DNA of 64,000 bases from Gammaproteobacteria bacterium (GCA_028820325.1 JAPPJO010000088.1:124001-188000), one strand, 5' to 3'. Numbered from the stretch's first letter, positions 30,570 to 41,519 are shown. Notes: a model not told the origin generated them from the letters alone. Made by a program: numbers and translations.

Positions 30570-31285
30570 CCGGCGCCACCCTGGGGGTGGTGATCCCGAC
30601 CATCGACGAAGCGGGTCATCTGCCCCGACTGCTGGCCGACCTGGCGGAAGTTCAACTGCCGCTTCGTGTCGTCGTTTCGGACGGCGGTTCCGCCGACGAC
30701 ACCCTCGACCTTGCCCGTGCGGGAGGCGCCGTGTGCGTGTCCGGGCCCCGGGGACGGGCCACCCAGATGAACGCGGGCGCGGGCGCGCTCGACACACCCT
30801 GGCTCCTCTTCCTGCACGCCGACTCCCGGCTCCCGTCAGCCTCCCGCTCGGCGCTCGTCTCCGCGCTCCAATCCGACAACGGCCCGGCGGCGGCGTATTT
30901 CCCGTTCCGCCTGAGCGGGCGTGGCTGGTTCTGGCGCCTGGTCGAGACCGGACAGCGCGTGCGCGAGCGCCTAACCGGCCTGGTGTACGGCGACCAGGGC
31001 CTGCTGGTGCGGCGCGACGCCTTCGAAGCCGTCGGAGGCTACCCCGAACTGCCCCTCATGGAAGATGTCGAGATGGTTCGCCGACTGCGTCGCTCGGGCA
31101 GGATCGCGCGCCTGCCCGGGCCTCTGCTGACCAGCCCCAGAACCTACCAGCGCCTCGGAAGATGGAAGGTCTGGCTGCGCAACGGGGCGACCGCATCCCT
31201 GTATCTGGCCGGCGTCGCGCCCGAACGCCTGGCGCGTTGGTATCCCGAGCGCGTCCCGGCATCGGAGAATGGGCGCAACCGGTGA
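30566..31285 (+). CDS. TIGR04283-type glycosyltransferase (rSAM/selenodomain-associated transferase 2)
   Basis: 239-residue GT-A fold family-2 glycosyltransferase. Seen: GVVIPTIDEAGHLPRLL at ~7-23, VVSDGGSADDT near 36-46, RGRATQMNAGA near 62-72 (family hallmark), LFLHADSRLP near 80 (DXD-like), and YGDQGLLVRR near 140. The length and the RxxQMNxGA motif fit TIGR04283. GTG start overlapping the DUF547 stop; its own stop overlaps the next gene. The radical SAM partner named in the family title is not in this window. Substrate unknown. Confidence 0.87.
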   Translation: MTGATLGVVIPTIDEAGHLPRLLADLAEVQLPLRVVVSDGGSADDTLDLARAGGAVCVSGPRGRATQMNAGAGALDTPWLLFLHADSRLPSASRSALVSALQSDNGPAAAYFPFRLSGRGWFWRLVETGQRVRERLTGLVYGDQGLLVRRDAFEAVGGYPELPLMEDVEMVRRLRRSGRIARLPGPLLTSPRTYQRLGRWKVWLRNGATASLYLAGVAPERLARWYPERVPASENGRNR

Positions 31286-31926
31286 CGCGCGACATGGAGC
31301 GCACCCTGATCGTCTTCGCGAAAGTCCCCCGTCCGGGGCGCGTCAAGACGCGACTGGCCGCCGCCATCGGGGAAGTCGAGGCCGCATCGCTGTACGGCAT
31401 CATGGCACGCCGGGTGCTGGATGGCGTTCGCGGGGGGCGCTATCGCCTGGTCGTCTACATCGATCCCGCGAATGAACTGGCCGCGGCGCGTGAGTGGCTG
31501 GGAGCTGCGGACGTCGGTTTCAGACCTCAGGAAGGCGATGACCTGGGCGAGCGTCTGGCCGACGCCTTCCGGCGCGAGTTCCAGCGGGCGCGGCAGGTGT
31601 GCGCGATCGGCACCGACGCCCCCGCGGTGGATCGTCGCGTCGTCGAGCGCGCCTTCGCCGAGCTCTCGGCAAACGACCTCGTGCTGGGTCCCGCGCTGGA
31701 CGGCGGATATTACCTGATCGGCGCGACCGGCTACTGGCCCGACCTCTTCCGCGACGTGCCCTGGAGCACCGAGGGAGTCATGACGGCGACGCTGGCTCGC
31801 GCCCGCGCCCTGGAGTTGCGCACGGCCACGCTCGAGCCCTTGCCGGACATCGACACGGTCGAAGACCTGGAACGGGCGAACGCTCCCCCGAGCCCTCAGC
31901 CGCGCACCCGCGCCGGCAACTCGTAA
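31282..31926 (+). CDS. TIGR04282-type nucleotidyl/glycosyltransferase (rSAM/selenodomain-associated transferase 1)
   Basis: 214-residue DUF2064/TIGR04282 protein with a nucleotide-diphospho-sugar transferase fold: LIVFAKVPRPGRVKTRLA at ~8-25 is the family start, then GDDLGERLADAF near 85, IGTDAPAVD near 107 and LGPALDGGYYLIG near 132-144, ending with PDIDTVEDL. GTG 31282 overlaps the upstream stop; ATG 31294 is an alternative. Its last 31 bases overlap the converging outer-membrane gene. Pairing with TIGR04283 and DUF547 is a recurrent arrangement. Confidence 0.88.
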   Translation: MTRDMERTLIVFAKVPRPGRVKTRLAAAIGEVEAASLYGIMARRVLDGVRGGRYRLVVYIDPANELAAAREWLGAADVGFRPQEGDDLGERLADAFRREFQRARQVCAIGTDAPAVDRRVVERAFAELSANDLVLGPALDGGYYLIGATGYWPDLFRDVPWSTEGVMTATLARARALELRTATLEPLPDIDTVEDLERANAPPSPQPRTRAGNS

Positions 31927-33302
31927 GGCTGCCAGCGTCCCGGGGTCACAGGCACGTAGATCATCGGAATCGGGTCTTCGCCGGCCGCGGCGGACTCCGC
32001 GAAGAGCGGTACGCCCAGCCACTCGCCGACCCGCGTGATCGTGGTGCAGTTCGGGCTGATCTGTTCGCCCACCTTCTCGTACGGGTAGTCCGCGTGCTCG
32101 ATCTCGCTGTCGTTGTTGAACCACTCGGCGTCCGCCGCGTAGACGCCGCCCAGCGCATCCAGCGAAATCACTTCCGCGCCTTCGGGCGTGGCCATCACCG
32201 TGCCGTTCTCGCCTGTCGCGAGGCACAGGGTCCGCTCCATGCTGAGCTCGATCGGGATCTCGGTGGTGCGCTCGATGACCACCGTATCCGGCGGCGGAGC
32301 CGGGAGCTGGATCGGCTCCGGACGCGGCATCAGCCGCGGGCTGCACAGCAGGCCGCTGCCGTTGGGACAGAGCGCCAAGGAGGCCATCACCCCGAAGCGC
32401 GAGCTGCGGTATATGGTCGAGGTCTCGACGTGCTGGACCCCGAGCACGTAGGCGCCGGCCCGGATCCCGCCGACGTCCAGCTGCACTCCGGTGTTGAAGT
32501 CCCATCCGTCGTATTCCCCCATTAGGTTCAGGAGAACCCCCTGGGCGAGCTGGACATGCAGCGCCGTGGCCGCGAGCCAGCCGTGCGAATAGCGCCTTCC
32601 GTACCAGCCGAGATCGCTTCCGCTCCCGCCGAACATCCCCGTTCCGTACCCCAGCCCGAAGGTCAGGTCATGCTCGGGAAGGGCGTCGCTGTCGAGGCCG
32701 GCGAGCTGGAAGGACGCCATCACGTAGGGAGAGAACGAGGTCGACATGTCGTCGACCAGGCCTCCCTCGTATGCGTCGTAGAACCGGATGTCGGGGAATC
32801 CGAGCCGGGGAGGAATGTGATCGCGCCCGTCTCCGAAGGAAGGACCGCTCACGAAGCGCGTGCCCACCGCCAGCCCGAACCCGGACGATTCGGGTTTCAC
32901 GACTGCGACCCGGCCGAATGCTCCGACCATGTTCCCACCGTTCTCGGCATCGGCGAAGTTCTGGAAGGAGGCGCCGACTTCGACGCGGTCGAAGAGCCCG
33001 ACCGCAACCGACGCGTCCTGCAGCCACTGGCTCCACTCGCCCGCGAGACGACCCTTTTCGATCCCTCTCTGCGAGATGAACACGCGCTCGTCCACGCTGA
33101 TCCCAAACCCCGAATAGGTGCCCGTGATCGCGAGATGCGGGAGCGTGGAAGCGGCGGGGACGTTGAAGAATCCGGAACCGTACCGCAGCGTGCTGCCCAT
33201 CTTCGTGCTCTGCGCGTCGAGCGGCTGAACCTGAGCAGCCCCGGCCAGCGCCACGAGGAACAGCGCCATCCAACGTCCCCGATTCTCACGTCCTCTCATC
33301 AT
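31896..33302 (-). CDS. Probable outer-membrane beta-barrel protein
   Basis: 468 residues, signal peptide at the N-terminus (positive MMRGRENRGRW then MALFLVALAGAA, cleavage near LDAQ). Residues ~45-330 alternate aromatic and small residues with many Gly turns (LRYGSGFFNVP, VFISQRGIE, GLAVGTRFVSG, LTFGLGYGTGMF), typical of an outer-membrane barrel. A Pro-rich linker near 335-355 leads to a soluble C-terminal domain with TTEIPIELS and ATPEGAEVISLD. No specific family identified. ATG 33302 has AAGGAG five bases upstream. It follows ccmD by 130 bases that include a run of seven T residues but no clear stem. The 3' end converges on, and overlaps, the transferase gene. Confidence 0.7.
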   Translation of the reverse strand: MMRGRENRGRWMALFLVALAGAAQVQPLDAQSTKMGSTLRYGSGFFNVPAASTLPHLAITGTYSGFGISVDERVFISQRGIEKGRLAGEWSQWLQDASVAVGLFDRVEVGASFQNFADAENGGNMVGAFGRVAVVKPESSGFGLAVGTRFVSGPSFGDGRDHIPPRLGFPDIRFYDAYEGGLVDDMSTSFSPYVMASFQLAGLDSDALPEHDLTFGLGYGTGMFGGSGSDLGWYGRRYSHGWLAATALHVQLAQGVLLNLMGEYDGWDFNTGVQLDVGGIRAGAYVLGVQHVETSTIYRSSRFGVMASLALCPNGSGLLCSPRLMPRPEPIQLPAPPPDTVVIERTTEIPIELSMERTLCLATGENGTVMATPEGAEVISLDALGGVYAADAEWFNNDSEIEHADYPYEKVGEQISPNCTTITRVGEWLGVPLFAESAAAGEDPIPMIYVPVTPGRWQPYELPARVRG

Positions 33303-33432
33303 GTCACTCCTTGGGGTTTTACATGCGCCCGGACCCACGCCGGCCCCGTCCGATCATCAACCGGCCACAAACGTCGGAATCGCAAAAAAATTAGCCCCGG
33401 CCAATGCCGAAAGCCAGCCAGCGGGAGGCGAT

Positions 33433-33678
33433 TCATGCGTCGCGATTCCCGGTTCCCCCGTCCTCCAGTCCCCGCATCCGCCGACCGATGGAGAACATCC
33501 AGCCCAGGAGCAGCAGCCACGCCAGCGCGTAGGCGATGAACACGTACCAGTAGGGCCGCAGCGATTGCTGTGCGAGCACTTCGGTACCCACCTGGGCGAC
33601 CAGCGGAGCCGAGGACGCCAGCGACGCCGCCAGGGCCGCAAGGAGGACGAGTCGGGGTCGGGGACGTAACATTTGCAT
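33433..33678 (-). CDS. ccmD: CcmD-like small membrane protein
   Basis: 81 residues: a hydrophobic N-terminal segment (signal or first helix, cleavage-like PLVAQ), then the CcmD-type helix WYVFIAYALAWLLLLGWMF followed by RRMRGLE. CcmD holds the CcmABC haem-export complex together and helps release holo-CcmE. Position 12 bases after ccmC supports the call. The N-terminal extra segment is common in non-proteobacterial CcmD proteins, as far as I recall. Confidence 0.8.
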   Translation of the reverse strand: MQMLRPRPRLVLLAALAASLASSAPLVAQVGTEVLAQQSLRPYWYVFIAYALAWLLLLGWMFSIGRRMRGLEDGGTGNRDA

Positions 33679-33690
33679 GGTCGATTTTCC

Positions 33691-34395
33691 TTACGTTGCC
33701 CGAGGCTGTTCGCGCATTTCGAGGGCGCGCTGGTAGCGCATGTGCTCGAGGCCGTATCTGAGGCAGAAGACGGAGAAGAAGATGAGGGTGAAGGCCAGCA
33801 GCCCCGTCATGAGGGTGATCAGCATGTCCCCGTCCAGCGTCGGCCCTTCCTCGACATTGAGCACCACCGGCTGGGGATGGAGCGAGGGAAACCAGAGCAC
33901 ACTCACGTGGACAAGCGGAATCAGCAGCGCCCCCAGCACGCCGACCACCGCCGCCATGCGCTTGCCCGCCTGCCGGTCCTCCGCCGAAGCGCGCACGAGG
34001 AAGTAGCCGACGAAGACGAACCACATGAGCAGCGTCAGGGTCAGGCGCGGCTCCCAGGTCCAGGGCGTTCCCCAGGCGTACGCCGCCCAGAGCGGCCCCG
34101 AAGTGAGCATGATCGCCCCGAAGACCAGTCCTCCCTCGGCCGCCGACTGCGCGGCCCAGTCCAGCCGCTCGTCGCGCAGCCAGAGATATGCGGCTCCGCA
34201 CAGCGCCGTGATGCCGAAGGCGAGGAAGGTCACCCAGGCGGAGGGGACGTGCACATAGAAGATCCGCTGCACGATCCCCATGGTGCGCTCCGTCCCCACC
34301 CAGAAGAAGACCAGCCAGTGGAGAACCAGTACTCCGGCGACGCCCAGAACCCCCAGAGCCGCCGCCATCCATCGGATCCGCGCGAGTGACATCAT
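33691..34395 (-). CDS. ccmC: Cytochrome c maturation protein CcmC
   Basis: 234-residue haem-handling membrane protein of the HHP family, six helices. The tryptophan-rich periplasmic motif appears as WGTPWTWEPRLTLTL near 105-120, flanked by haem-ligand histidines YVHVPSAW near 47 and the later LVHVSVLWFPSLHP near 160-175. CcmC loads haem onto CcmE. Starts with ATGATG behind GGAGGA, overlapping the ccmB stop (ATGA). Confidence 0.95.
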   Translation of the reverse strand: MMSLARIRWMAAALGVLGVAGVLVLHWLVFFWVGTERTMGIVQRIFYVHVPSAWVTFLAFGITALCGAAYLWLRDERLDWAAQSAAEGGLVFGAIMLTSGPLWAAYAWGTPWTWEPRLTLTLLMWFVFVGYFLVRASAEDRQAGKRMAAVVGVLGALLIPLVHVSVLWFPSLHPQPVVLNVEEGPTLDGDMLITLMTGLLAFTLIFFSVFCLRYGLEHMRYQRALEMREQPRAT

Positions 34396-35072
34396 TCCTC
34401 CACCACGTATCGAAACAGGATCGTTCCCGCCGTCAGCGCCACCACCGTGAAGGCCGCCAGCAGATAGAGGCTGCCCTCGACCTCCTGTACGGGACGCGAA
34501 GCGAAGATGCGGCCCGTGGCCGTGACACCGAAGATGACCACAGGAACCAGGAGTGGAAAGATCAGGATGGGAAGAAGGGTCTGTCCCATGTTCGTCTGCG
34601 CCGATATGGCGCTGAACAGCGTGGTGACGGCCACGAACCCGAGCGTCGCCACACCCAGCACGCCGGCCAGCAGGAGGGGGTCGTTGCCGTAGTTGAACCC
34701 GAAGAACAGCCAGTAGGCCGCCAGCGCGACGACCTCGATCAGGGTCACCAGGATGAAATTGGAGACCACCTTCGCCAGGTATATTCCATCCAGCGGGACC
34801 GGGCTGGTGAGCAGGCCCTGGATCGCGCCCTGCTCCCGCTCCATTTCGAAGGTCCTGCCCATGCCCAGCATGCCTCCGAACAGGATCGTCATCCAGATCA
34901 GGCCGGCGGCCAGCAGCTGCATCCGCACCAGCCCCTGATCGATCGCGAAACGAAAGAGGACGGCGACCAGGACGGTCAGCGCACCCATCGCCGCGAGCCG
35001 TTCCCCGGTGCGCACCTCCAGCAGCAGGTCCTTGCGCACGATCGCCGCCACCTGCCGCAGGTAGACGGTCAC
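34392..35072 (-). CDS. ccmB: Haem exporter membrane subunit CcmB
   Basis: 226 residues, six membrane helices, the permease partner of the CcmA ATPase. Family features: VRKDLLLEVRTGERL near 12-26, EMEREQGAIQGLLTSPVPLDGIYLAK (split motif EREQGAIQGL and PLDGIYLAK) near 75-100 and the PLLVPVVIFG helix near 175. GTG start overlapping ccmA, stop overlapping ccmC. Confidence 0.94.
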   Translation of the reverse strand: MTVYLRQVAAIVRKDLLLEVRTGERLAAMGALTVLVAVLFRFAIDQGLVRMQLLAAGLIWMTILFGGMLGMGRTFEMEREQGAIQGLLTSPVPLDGIYLAKVVSNFILVTLIEVVALAAYWLFFGFNYGNDPLLLAGVLGVATLGFVAVTTLFSAISAQTNMGQTLLPILIFPLLVPVVIFGVTATGRIFASRPVQEVEGSLYLLAAFTVVALTAGTILFRYVVEE

Positions 35073-35812
35073 GCCCTTCCCTCCACCGCACGCCGATAGG
35101 ACCGTTCCAGGCCAGCGGCATCCAGATCGGCCCGCTCGGCTTCGAACACGAAGCTGCCGCGAACCTGGATTGCCACGCGGTCGGCCAACTCGAGCCCCCG
35201 CCCCAGATTGTGCGTGACCATGACGACCGTGCGGCCCCCGTCCTTCAGCGCCGAAAGCAGCTCCTGCAGCATCGCGCCCGCGTAGGCGTCGAGACCGGTG
35301 TAGGGTTCGTCGAGCAGGACGATCCCGGGATCGTGAAGCAGCGCGCGCGCCACCGCCAGCCGCTGCACCGTGCCCCGGGACAGCGTGTCCACCGGGCTGT
35401 CGGCGTAACGCTCGAGGCCGACGTCGGCCAGACGGTCCGGCACCCGCGAGTCCAGGTCGCCGAGGCGGTGCAGGCGGCCGTAGAAGAGGAGATTCTCGCG
35501 GGCCGTCAGGCGGCCGTACAGAAAGCTCAGGTGCGACAGGATGCCGATCCGGGCGCGCGCCGCCCGGTCTCCGACCGTGAGGGGGATCCCGGACACGCGG
35601 ACCTCCCCGGACGTCGGGCGGAGCCCTCCGGCGAGCAGCCGCAGGAGTGACGTCTTGCCCGCTCCGTTGGGGCCGAACACCGAGAGAAACTCACCGGCGC
35701 CGAGGCGGAAGGAGACGTGATTCACGGCACGCACCGGCCCGTAGTCCCGCACCAGCGACGCGGCCTCGAGGACAGGGAGGCCGGCGCGGGGGGCGGCAGC
35801 GGCGGCGGGCAT
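35069..35812 (-). CDS. ccmA: Haem exporter ATP-binding subunit CcmA
   Basis: 247-residue ABC ATPase. Walker A GPNGAGKTS near residue 49; signature LSRGTVQRL near 145 (the LSRG variant typical of CcmA); Walker B IVLLDEPYTGLD near 165; switch His in MVTHN near 197. ATP hydrolysis by CcmAB drives release of holo-CcmE from CcmC. ATG 35812 lies eight bases after the zinc-ribbon gene, with a weak Shine-Dalgarno. Stop overlaps ccmB. Confidence 0.93.
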   Translation of the reverse strand: MPAAAAAPRAGLPVLEAASLVRDYGPVRAVNHVSFRLGAGEFLSVFGPNGAGKTSLLRLLAGGLRPTSGEVRVSGIPLTVGDRAARARIGILSHLSFLYGRLTARENLLFYGRLHRLGDLDSRVPDRLADVGLERYADSPVDTLSRGTVQRLAVARALLHDPGIVLLDEPYTGLDAYAGAMLQELLSALKDGGRTVVMVTHNLGRGLELADRVAIQVRGSFVFEAERADLDAAGLERSYRRAVEGRA

Positions 35813-35819
35813 CAGCTCA

Positions 35820-36302
35820 TCAGCCCCGCGCGGCCGGCGCGGCCTCCTCCCCGCGCTCCGACTCAAGGCGTCGGCCGCAGGCCGCGCAGAAGAGCGCCAC
35901 CTCCGGGTTGGCGCTGCCGCAGCGGTCGCACAGCGTGCCCGCTCTCAGGGCGGCCCGATACGCCGCGATTTCCTGTTCGAGGTCGTCGGCCACGGTGTCC
36001 TGCGCGGGCGGAGGGCGGCCCTCTGCCTGCTCCCGGCTCCGCCGCACCTCCTGCAACGCATCCAGTGCCTCGCGCGCCAACTCGTCGCGCAAGCGGCGGT
36101 AGTCGCGTTCGTCGATCTTTCCGGTCGCGAAGTCGTACTCGACGTCGCGCAGCGCCACCAGGCTCAGGTGCCTGCGCGCCTCCGCCTCGGTGAACTCCTC
36201 GTCCAGGCTCACGAGAGGCGCCTTCTCTCCACTGAACACGGGCTGCACGACGTAGAGGACCACCGCGGCCGCGACCAGAACTGCCCCCAGAACGATCATC
36301 AT
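35820..36302 (-). CDS. Membrane-anchored zinc-ribbon protein within the ccm operon (CcmI-like)
   Basis: 160 residues: an N-terminal membrane helix (IVLGAVLVAAAVVLYVVQPVF), a charged helical region with LRDVEYDFATGKIDERDYRRL, reminiscent of the N-terminal part of CcmI/CycH, and a C-terminal zinc ribbon with CDRCG and CAACG pairs near 125 and 140. The Asp/Tyr-rich 'GKIDERDY' block is typical of small proteins in this operon position in other phyla. It may help present apocytochrome or organise the complex; no function is proven. Starts ATGATG, 54 bases after ccmF. Confidence 0.72.
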   Translation of the reverse strand: MMIVLGAVLVAAAVVLYVVQPVFSGEKAPLVSLDEEFTEAEARRHLSLVALRDVEYDFATGKIDERDYRRLRDELAREALDALQEVRRSREQAEGRPPPAQDTVADDLEQEIAAYRAALRAGTLCDRCGSANPEVALFCAACGRRLESERGEEAAPAARG

Positions 36303-36356
36303 GCGCTATGCGGCGGCGGAGCCAGCGGCAGGAACCGGACGGAACGCCAGCCCGGG

Positions 36357-38392
<2,036 letters not shown>

Positions 38393-38396
<4 letters not shown>

Positions 38397-38809
38397 CCGG
38401 CCATCTCTTCCGGCATCGCCTCGTAGCGGCTGCCACACTTGGTCAGCACGGTCGTGGCCTCGAAGACCCCGTCGCGCCGGAAGCGTCCTTCGATGACGAC
38501 TTCGGTCTCGTCGCTGAAGGTGTCTGGGAGGATGTCACGGTACTCCACCCGGAAGCTGGCGTCGTCGCGCGCCAGGTCCACCACCGAGAAGTAGTGCTCG
38601 AATGCGCCCTCGGCCTGATAGCTCCCCTTGACCACCCGGCCGCTCACCTTCACGCCGATGTCGTGGAAGGTGTCGTCCTCGGCCACCTTCGCCATGAGTT
38701 CGACCGGGGTCAGGTAGTAGACCATCGCCTTGTCGAACCCCGTCCAGATGAGGAACGTCACGACCATCGCGACGCCGACCAGACCGATATAGAAGCGGCT
38801 GTTCTTCAT
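38393..38809 (-). CDS. ccmE: Haem chaperone CcmE, CxxxY variant
   Basis: 138-residue periplasmic haem chaperone: an N-terminal membrane anchor (FYIGLVGVAMVVTFLIW) and an OB-fold domain (VKVSGRVVKGSY, VEYRDILPDTF, VVIEGRF). The usual haem-binding histidine is replaced: the motif is LTKCGSRY, Cys125-x3-Tyr129, instead of AKHDExY. CxxxY CcmE is known from archaea and from bacteria such as Desulfovibrio that lack CcmH. No ccmG or ccmH gene is nearby here, which agrees. ATG 38809; first gene of the ccm operon. Confidence 0.94.
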
Positions 38810-38884
38810 TCGCTGCGCCCCTTGTTTCCCGTTGTCCCGCACCTGGCCCGGCGGCCTCAGGTCCGGTCTTCCCAGCGTTCTCAA

Positions 38885-38912
38885 TATATAGGATGGAGGC
38901 GCGGTTTCTCAA
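38885..38912 (-). promoter_or_regulatory. Sigma-70-like promoter for the ccm operon
   Basis: Minus strand: TTGAGA (-35, 38912-38907, overlapping the end of glpK), 16-base spacer, TATATA (-10, 38890-38885), about 76 bases before ccmE. The AT-rich -10 stands out strongly here. Confidence 0.7.
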
Positions 38913-40426
38913 ACCTGACCGGGTGGGTCTCCCTCGCGGGCCCAGCTGCGTGCAGCCGCAACCGCCCTCTCCCACCCGGCGACGAGCGCGTCGCGTTCCT
39001 CGGAGCCCATCCCGGGCGAGTAGATCTCGGGATCTCCGGAGGACTCCGCAAACGCCTCGCCGTCCGGCCAGATCCCGGCTGCGATTCCCGCCAGCCCGGC
39101 GGCTCCCAGCGCGGTGGTCTCCACCCGGGGGGCGCGGCGCACGGGCACGCCCAGCACGTCCGCCTGGAACTGCATCAGCCAGCGGTTGCGGGCGGCCCCG
39201 CCGTCGGCACGCAGTTCCCCGGTGGCCAGCCCGGCGTCCTCTTCCATGGCGCGGATGACGTCGGCCGTGCCGTACGCCATCGACTCGAGCGCCGCGCGCG
39301 CCAGGTGCGACGCGGTCGTGCCGCGCGTAATGCCCACCACCGTGCCGCGCGCCTCGGGGATCCAGTGGGGCGCGCCCAGCCCCACGAACGCGGGCACGAA
39401 GTAGACTCCGGCGTTGTCCGCCACCTCGCGGGCGCGCTCATCCGATTCGGCGGCGTGGTCGAGGATGCCCAGGCCGTCGCGCAGCCACTGCACGGACGCG
39501 CCCGCCGAGAAGATCGAGCCCTCCAGGGCGTACGCCGGGCCGCCGCGCGCGTCGCAGGCCAGCGTGGTGAGAAGCCCGTTCTCCGAGGTCACCACCTCCT
39601 GGCCGGTATGCAGCAGCAGAAACGCCCCGGTGCCGTACGTCACCTTGGCCAGGCCGGCCCGGACGCAGCCCTGTCCGAAGAGGGCGGCCTGCTGGTCTCC
39701 GACCACGCCCGCAATGGGAACTTCCGCCCCCAGGTGCTCGCCGCGCGCGATCCCGAAGTCGCCCGAGCTGGAGCGCACCTCGGGCAGAATGCCCGCCGGG
39801 ACTTCGAGCAGGTCGGCGAGCGACGGGTCCCAGGCCTTGCGGTGCAGGTCGTAGAGGAGGGTGCGCGAGGCGTTGGTGTGGTCGGTGGCGTGCACCGAAC
39901 CGCCCGTCAGGCGGGCCACCAGCCAGGCGTCGATGGTACCCGCAGCCAGGTCGCCGGCTTCCGCCGCCGCGCGCAGCTCCGGGCGCTCGCGGAAGAGCCA
40001 GGTCAGCTTGGTTCCCGAGAAGTAGGGATCCAGAACCAGCCCCGTCCGCCGGCGCACCTCGGACTCGTGGCCGCCGCGGCGCAGTTCCGCGCAGATCGAC
40101 GCCGTGCGGCGGTCCTGCCAGACGATGGCCCGGCACACCGGCTCCAGCGAGGCGCGGTCCCACAGCACCACCGTCTCGCGCTGGTTCGCGATGCCGATGG
40201 CCTCGAGCCGCACCTGTCCCCCGGCGTCGTCCAGCGCCGCGCGCGCGACCCCCCGGGTCACCCGCCAGATCTCCTCGGCGTCGTGCTCGACCCGGCCCGG
40301 CCGGGGAAAGTGCTGGGTGAACTCCGAGTAGCCGCGTCCCAGAATCCGTCCGTCGCCCGCCACCACCAAGGCGGTGGAGCCGGTCGTGCCCTGGTCGAGG
40401 GCGAGCACTGCGGGTTGCCTGCTCAC
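38909..40426 (-). CDS. glpK: Glycerol kinase
   Basis: 505-residue FGGY kinase phosphorylating glycerol to sn-glycerol 3-phosphate. ALDQGTTGSTALV near residue 8-20, the substrate region ANQRETVVLWDR near 78-90 and WQDRRT near 100, PYFSGTKLTWLF near 130-142, and the ATP-site YGTGAFLLLHTG near 258 are conserved; signature 2 GLGAPHWIPEARG is near 348. GTG start overlaps the maf stop (GTGA). No glpF, glpD or regulator is adjacent. Confidence 0.95.
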   Translation of the reverse strand: MSRQPAVLALDQGTTGSTALVVAGDGRILGRGYSEFTQHFPRPGRVEHDAEEIWRVTRGVARAALDDAGGQVRLEAIGIANQRETVVLWDRASLEPVCRAIVWQDRRTASICAELRRGGHESEVRRRTGLVLDPYFSGTKLTWLFRERPELRAAAEAGDLAAGTIDAWLVARLTGGSVHATDHTNASRTLLYDLHRKAWDPSLADLLEVPAGILPEVRSSSGDFGIARGEHLGAEVPIAGVVGDQQAALFGQGCVRAGLAKVTYGTGAFLLLHTGQEVVTSENGLLTTLACDARGGPAYALEGSIFSAGASVQWLRDGLGILDHAAESDERAREVADNAGVYFVPAFVGLGAPHWIPEARGTVVGITRGTTASHLARAALESMAYGTADVIRAMEEDAGLATGELRADGGAARNRWLMQFQADVLGVPVRRAPRVETTALGAAGLAGIAAGIWPDGEAFAESSGDPEIYSPGMGSEERDALVAGWERAVAAARSWAREGDPPGQV

Positions 40427-41082
40427 GGCTGCACTCCGGTTCCCGGTCTCACGCCCCCTGCGGATGCCGTTGCCCTGTCTCCAAACCCGTAGGGGATGCC
40501 GGCGGCGCCCAGCAGGCCCACGAGCAGCGGCACGGGCAGCCCCACCACCGTGAAGTAGTCGCCCTCCAGCGACTCCACCAGCACCGCGCCGGCGCCCTGT
40601 ATGGCATAGGACCCCGCCTTGTCCATCGGTTCCCCGGTGGCTACGTAGGCCCGAGCCTCCTCCTCGCCGAAGGACCGCAGCCACACCGTGGTTCGGGAGA
40701 CGCCGGCGTGCACGCAACCGTCGGGCTCCGCCAGCGCCAGCGCACTGACCACATGGTGGGCCCGCCCCGCCAGGCTCAGCAGCATCGCGACCGCGTCATC
40801 GGCGTCCCTTGGCTTTCCCAGGATGGTCCCGTCCCGCACCACCACCGTGTCGCCTCCCAGCACGAGTCTCCCCGGCCGGCGCGCCGCCACGGCCCGCGCC
40901 TTGCCCTCGGCCAGACGCCGGGTATGGGCGACGGGATCCTCCCCTGGGAGAACCTCCTCCGGGATGTCCGCAGGATCGACCTCGAAGGCGATGCCCAGCA
41001 TGGAGAGCAGGTCCGCCCGCCGGGGCGACCGGGACGCGAGCACGAGGCCGGGGGGCCGCCCATCCGCCGGCCCGCCGGTCAT
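40423..41082 (-). CDS. maf: Maf-family nucleoside triphosphate pyrophosphatase
   Basis: 219-residue Maf/HAM1-fold enzyme hydrolysing non-canonical or modified NTPs (dTTP/UTP type in the YhdE branch). [12 protein letters not shown] near 14-25, the catalytic GGDTVVV near 73, GKPRDADDA near 86 and [17 protein letters not shown] near 155-171 are all present. ATG overlaps the dtd stop (ATGA); stop overlaps glpK. The tail is ~20 residues longer than usual. Precise nucleotide specificity inferred. Confidence 0.93.
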   Translation of the reverse strand: MTGGPADGRPPGLVLASRSPRRADLLSMLGIAFEVDPADIPEEVLPGEDPVAHTRRLAEGKARAVAARRPGRLVLGGDTVVVRDGTILGKPRDADDAVAMLLSLAGRAHHVVSALALAEPDGCVHAGVSRTTVWLRSFGEEEARAYVATGEPMDKAGSYAIQGAGAVLVESLEGDYFTVVGLPVPLLVGLLGAAGIPYGFGDRATASAGGVRPGTGVQP

Positions 41083-41519
41083 CGTTCCAGCACCAGCGTG
41101 ACGGGGCCATCGTTTACGAGTTCCACATCCATCATGGCGCCGAACACGCCGGTCTCGACCCGGCCCGGAGCCTTCTCCCGCAGGAGCGCAACGAAGTCCT
41201 CGTAGAGGGGCACGGCCACATCGGGCCCCGCGGCCCGTATGAAGCTCGGCCGGCGTCCCTTGCGGGTATCGCCGTACAGCGTGAACTGGCTCACGACCAG
41301 AACGTCGCCGGAGACATCCCGGAGCGACAGGTTCATCCTGCCCTGCGCATCGTTGAAGACGCGCAGCCCCAGCACCTTGTTCGCCATCCACTCGAGGGCG
41401 TCCGCGCGATCCTCGCGGGTAAACCCGACGAGCAGCAGGAGCCCGCCGCCGATGCGGCCCACCACCGACCCGTCGACGGTCACCGAGGCGCGCGCCACGC
41501 GCTGGAGGACGATCCTCAT
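41079..41519 (-). CDS. dtd: D-aminoacyl-tRNA deacylase
   Basis: 146-residue Dtd that recycles tRNAs mischarged with D-amino acids or glycine. The active-site motif [17 protein letters not shown] at ~77-93 and the cross-subunit Gly-cisPro motif NDGPVT near 136 are intact. ATG start; its TGA overlaps maf. Follows glmS by 61 bases. Confidence 0.96.
   Translation of the reverse strand: MRIVLQRVARASVTVDGSVVGRIGGGLLLLVGFTREDRADALEWMANKVLGLRVFNDAQGRMNLSLRDVSGDVLVVSQFTLYGDTRKGRRPSFIRAAGPDVAVPLYEDFVALLREKAPGRVETGVFGAMMDVELVNDGPVTLVLER

Noticed and set aside
33303..33432. Run of seven T (minus strand) after ccmD considered as a rho-independent terminator
   Set aside because: No stable GC stem could be found immediately before the T run.
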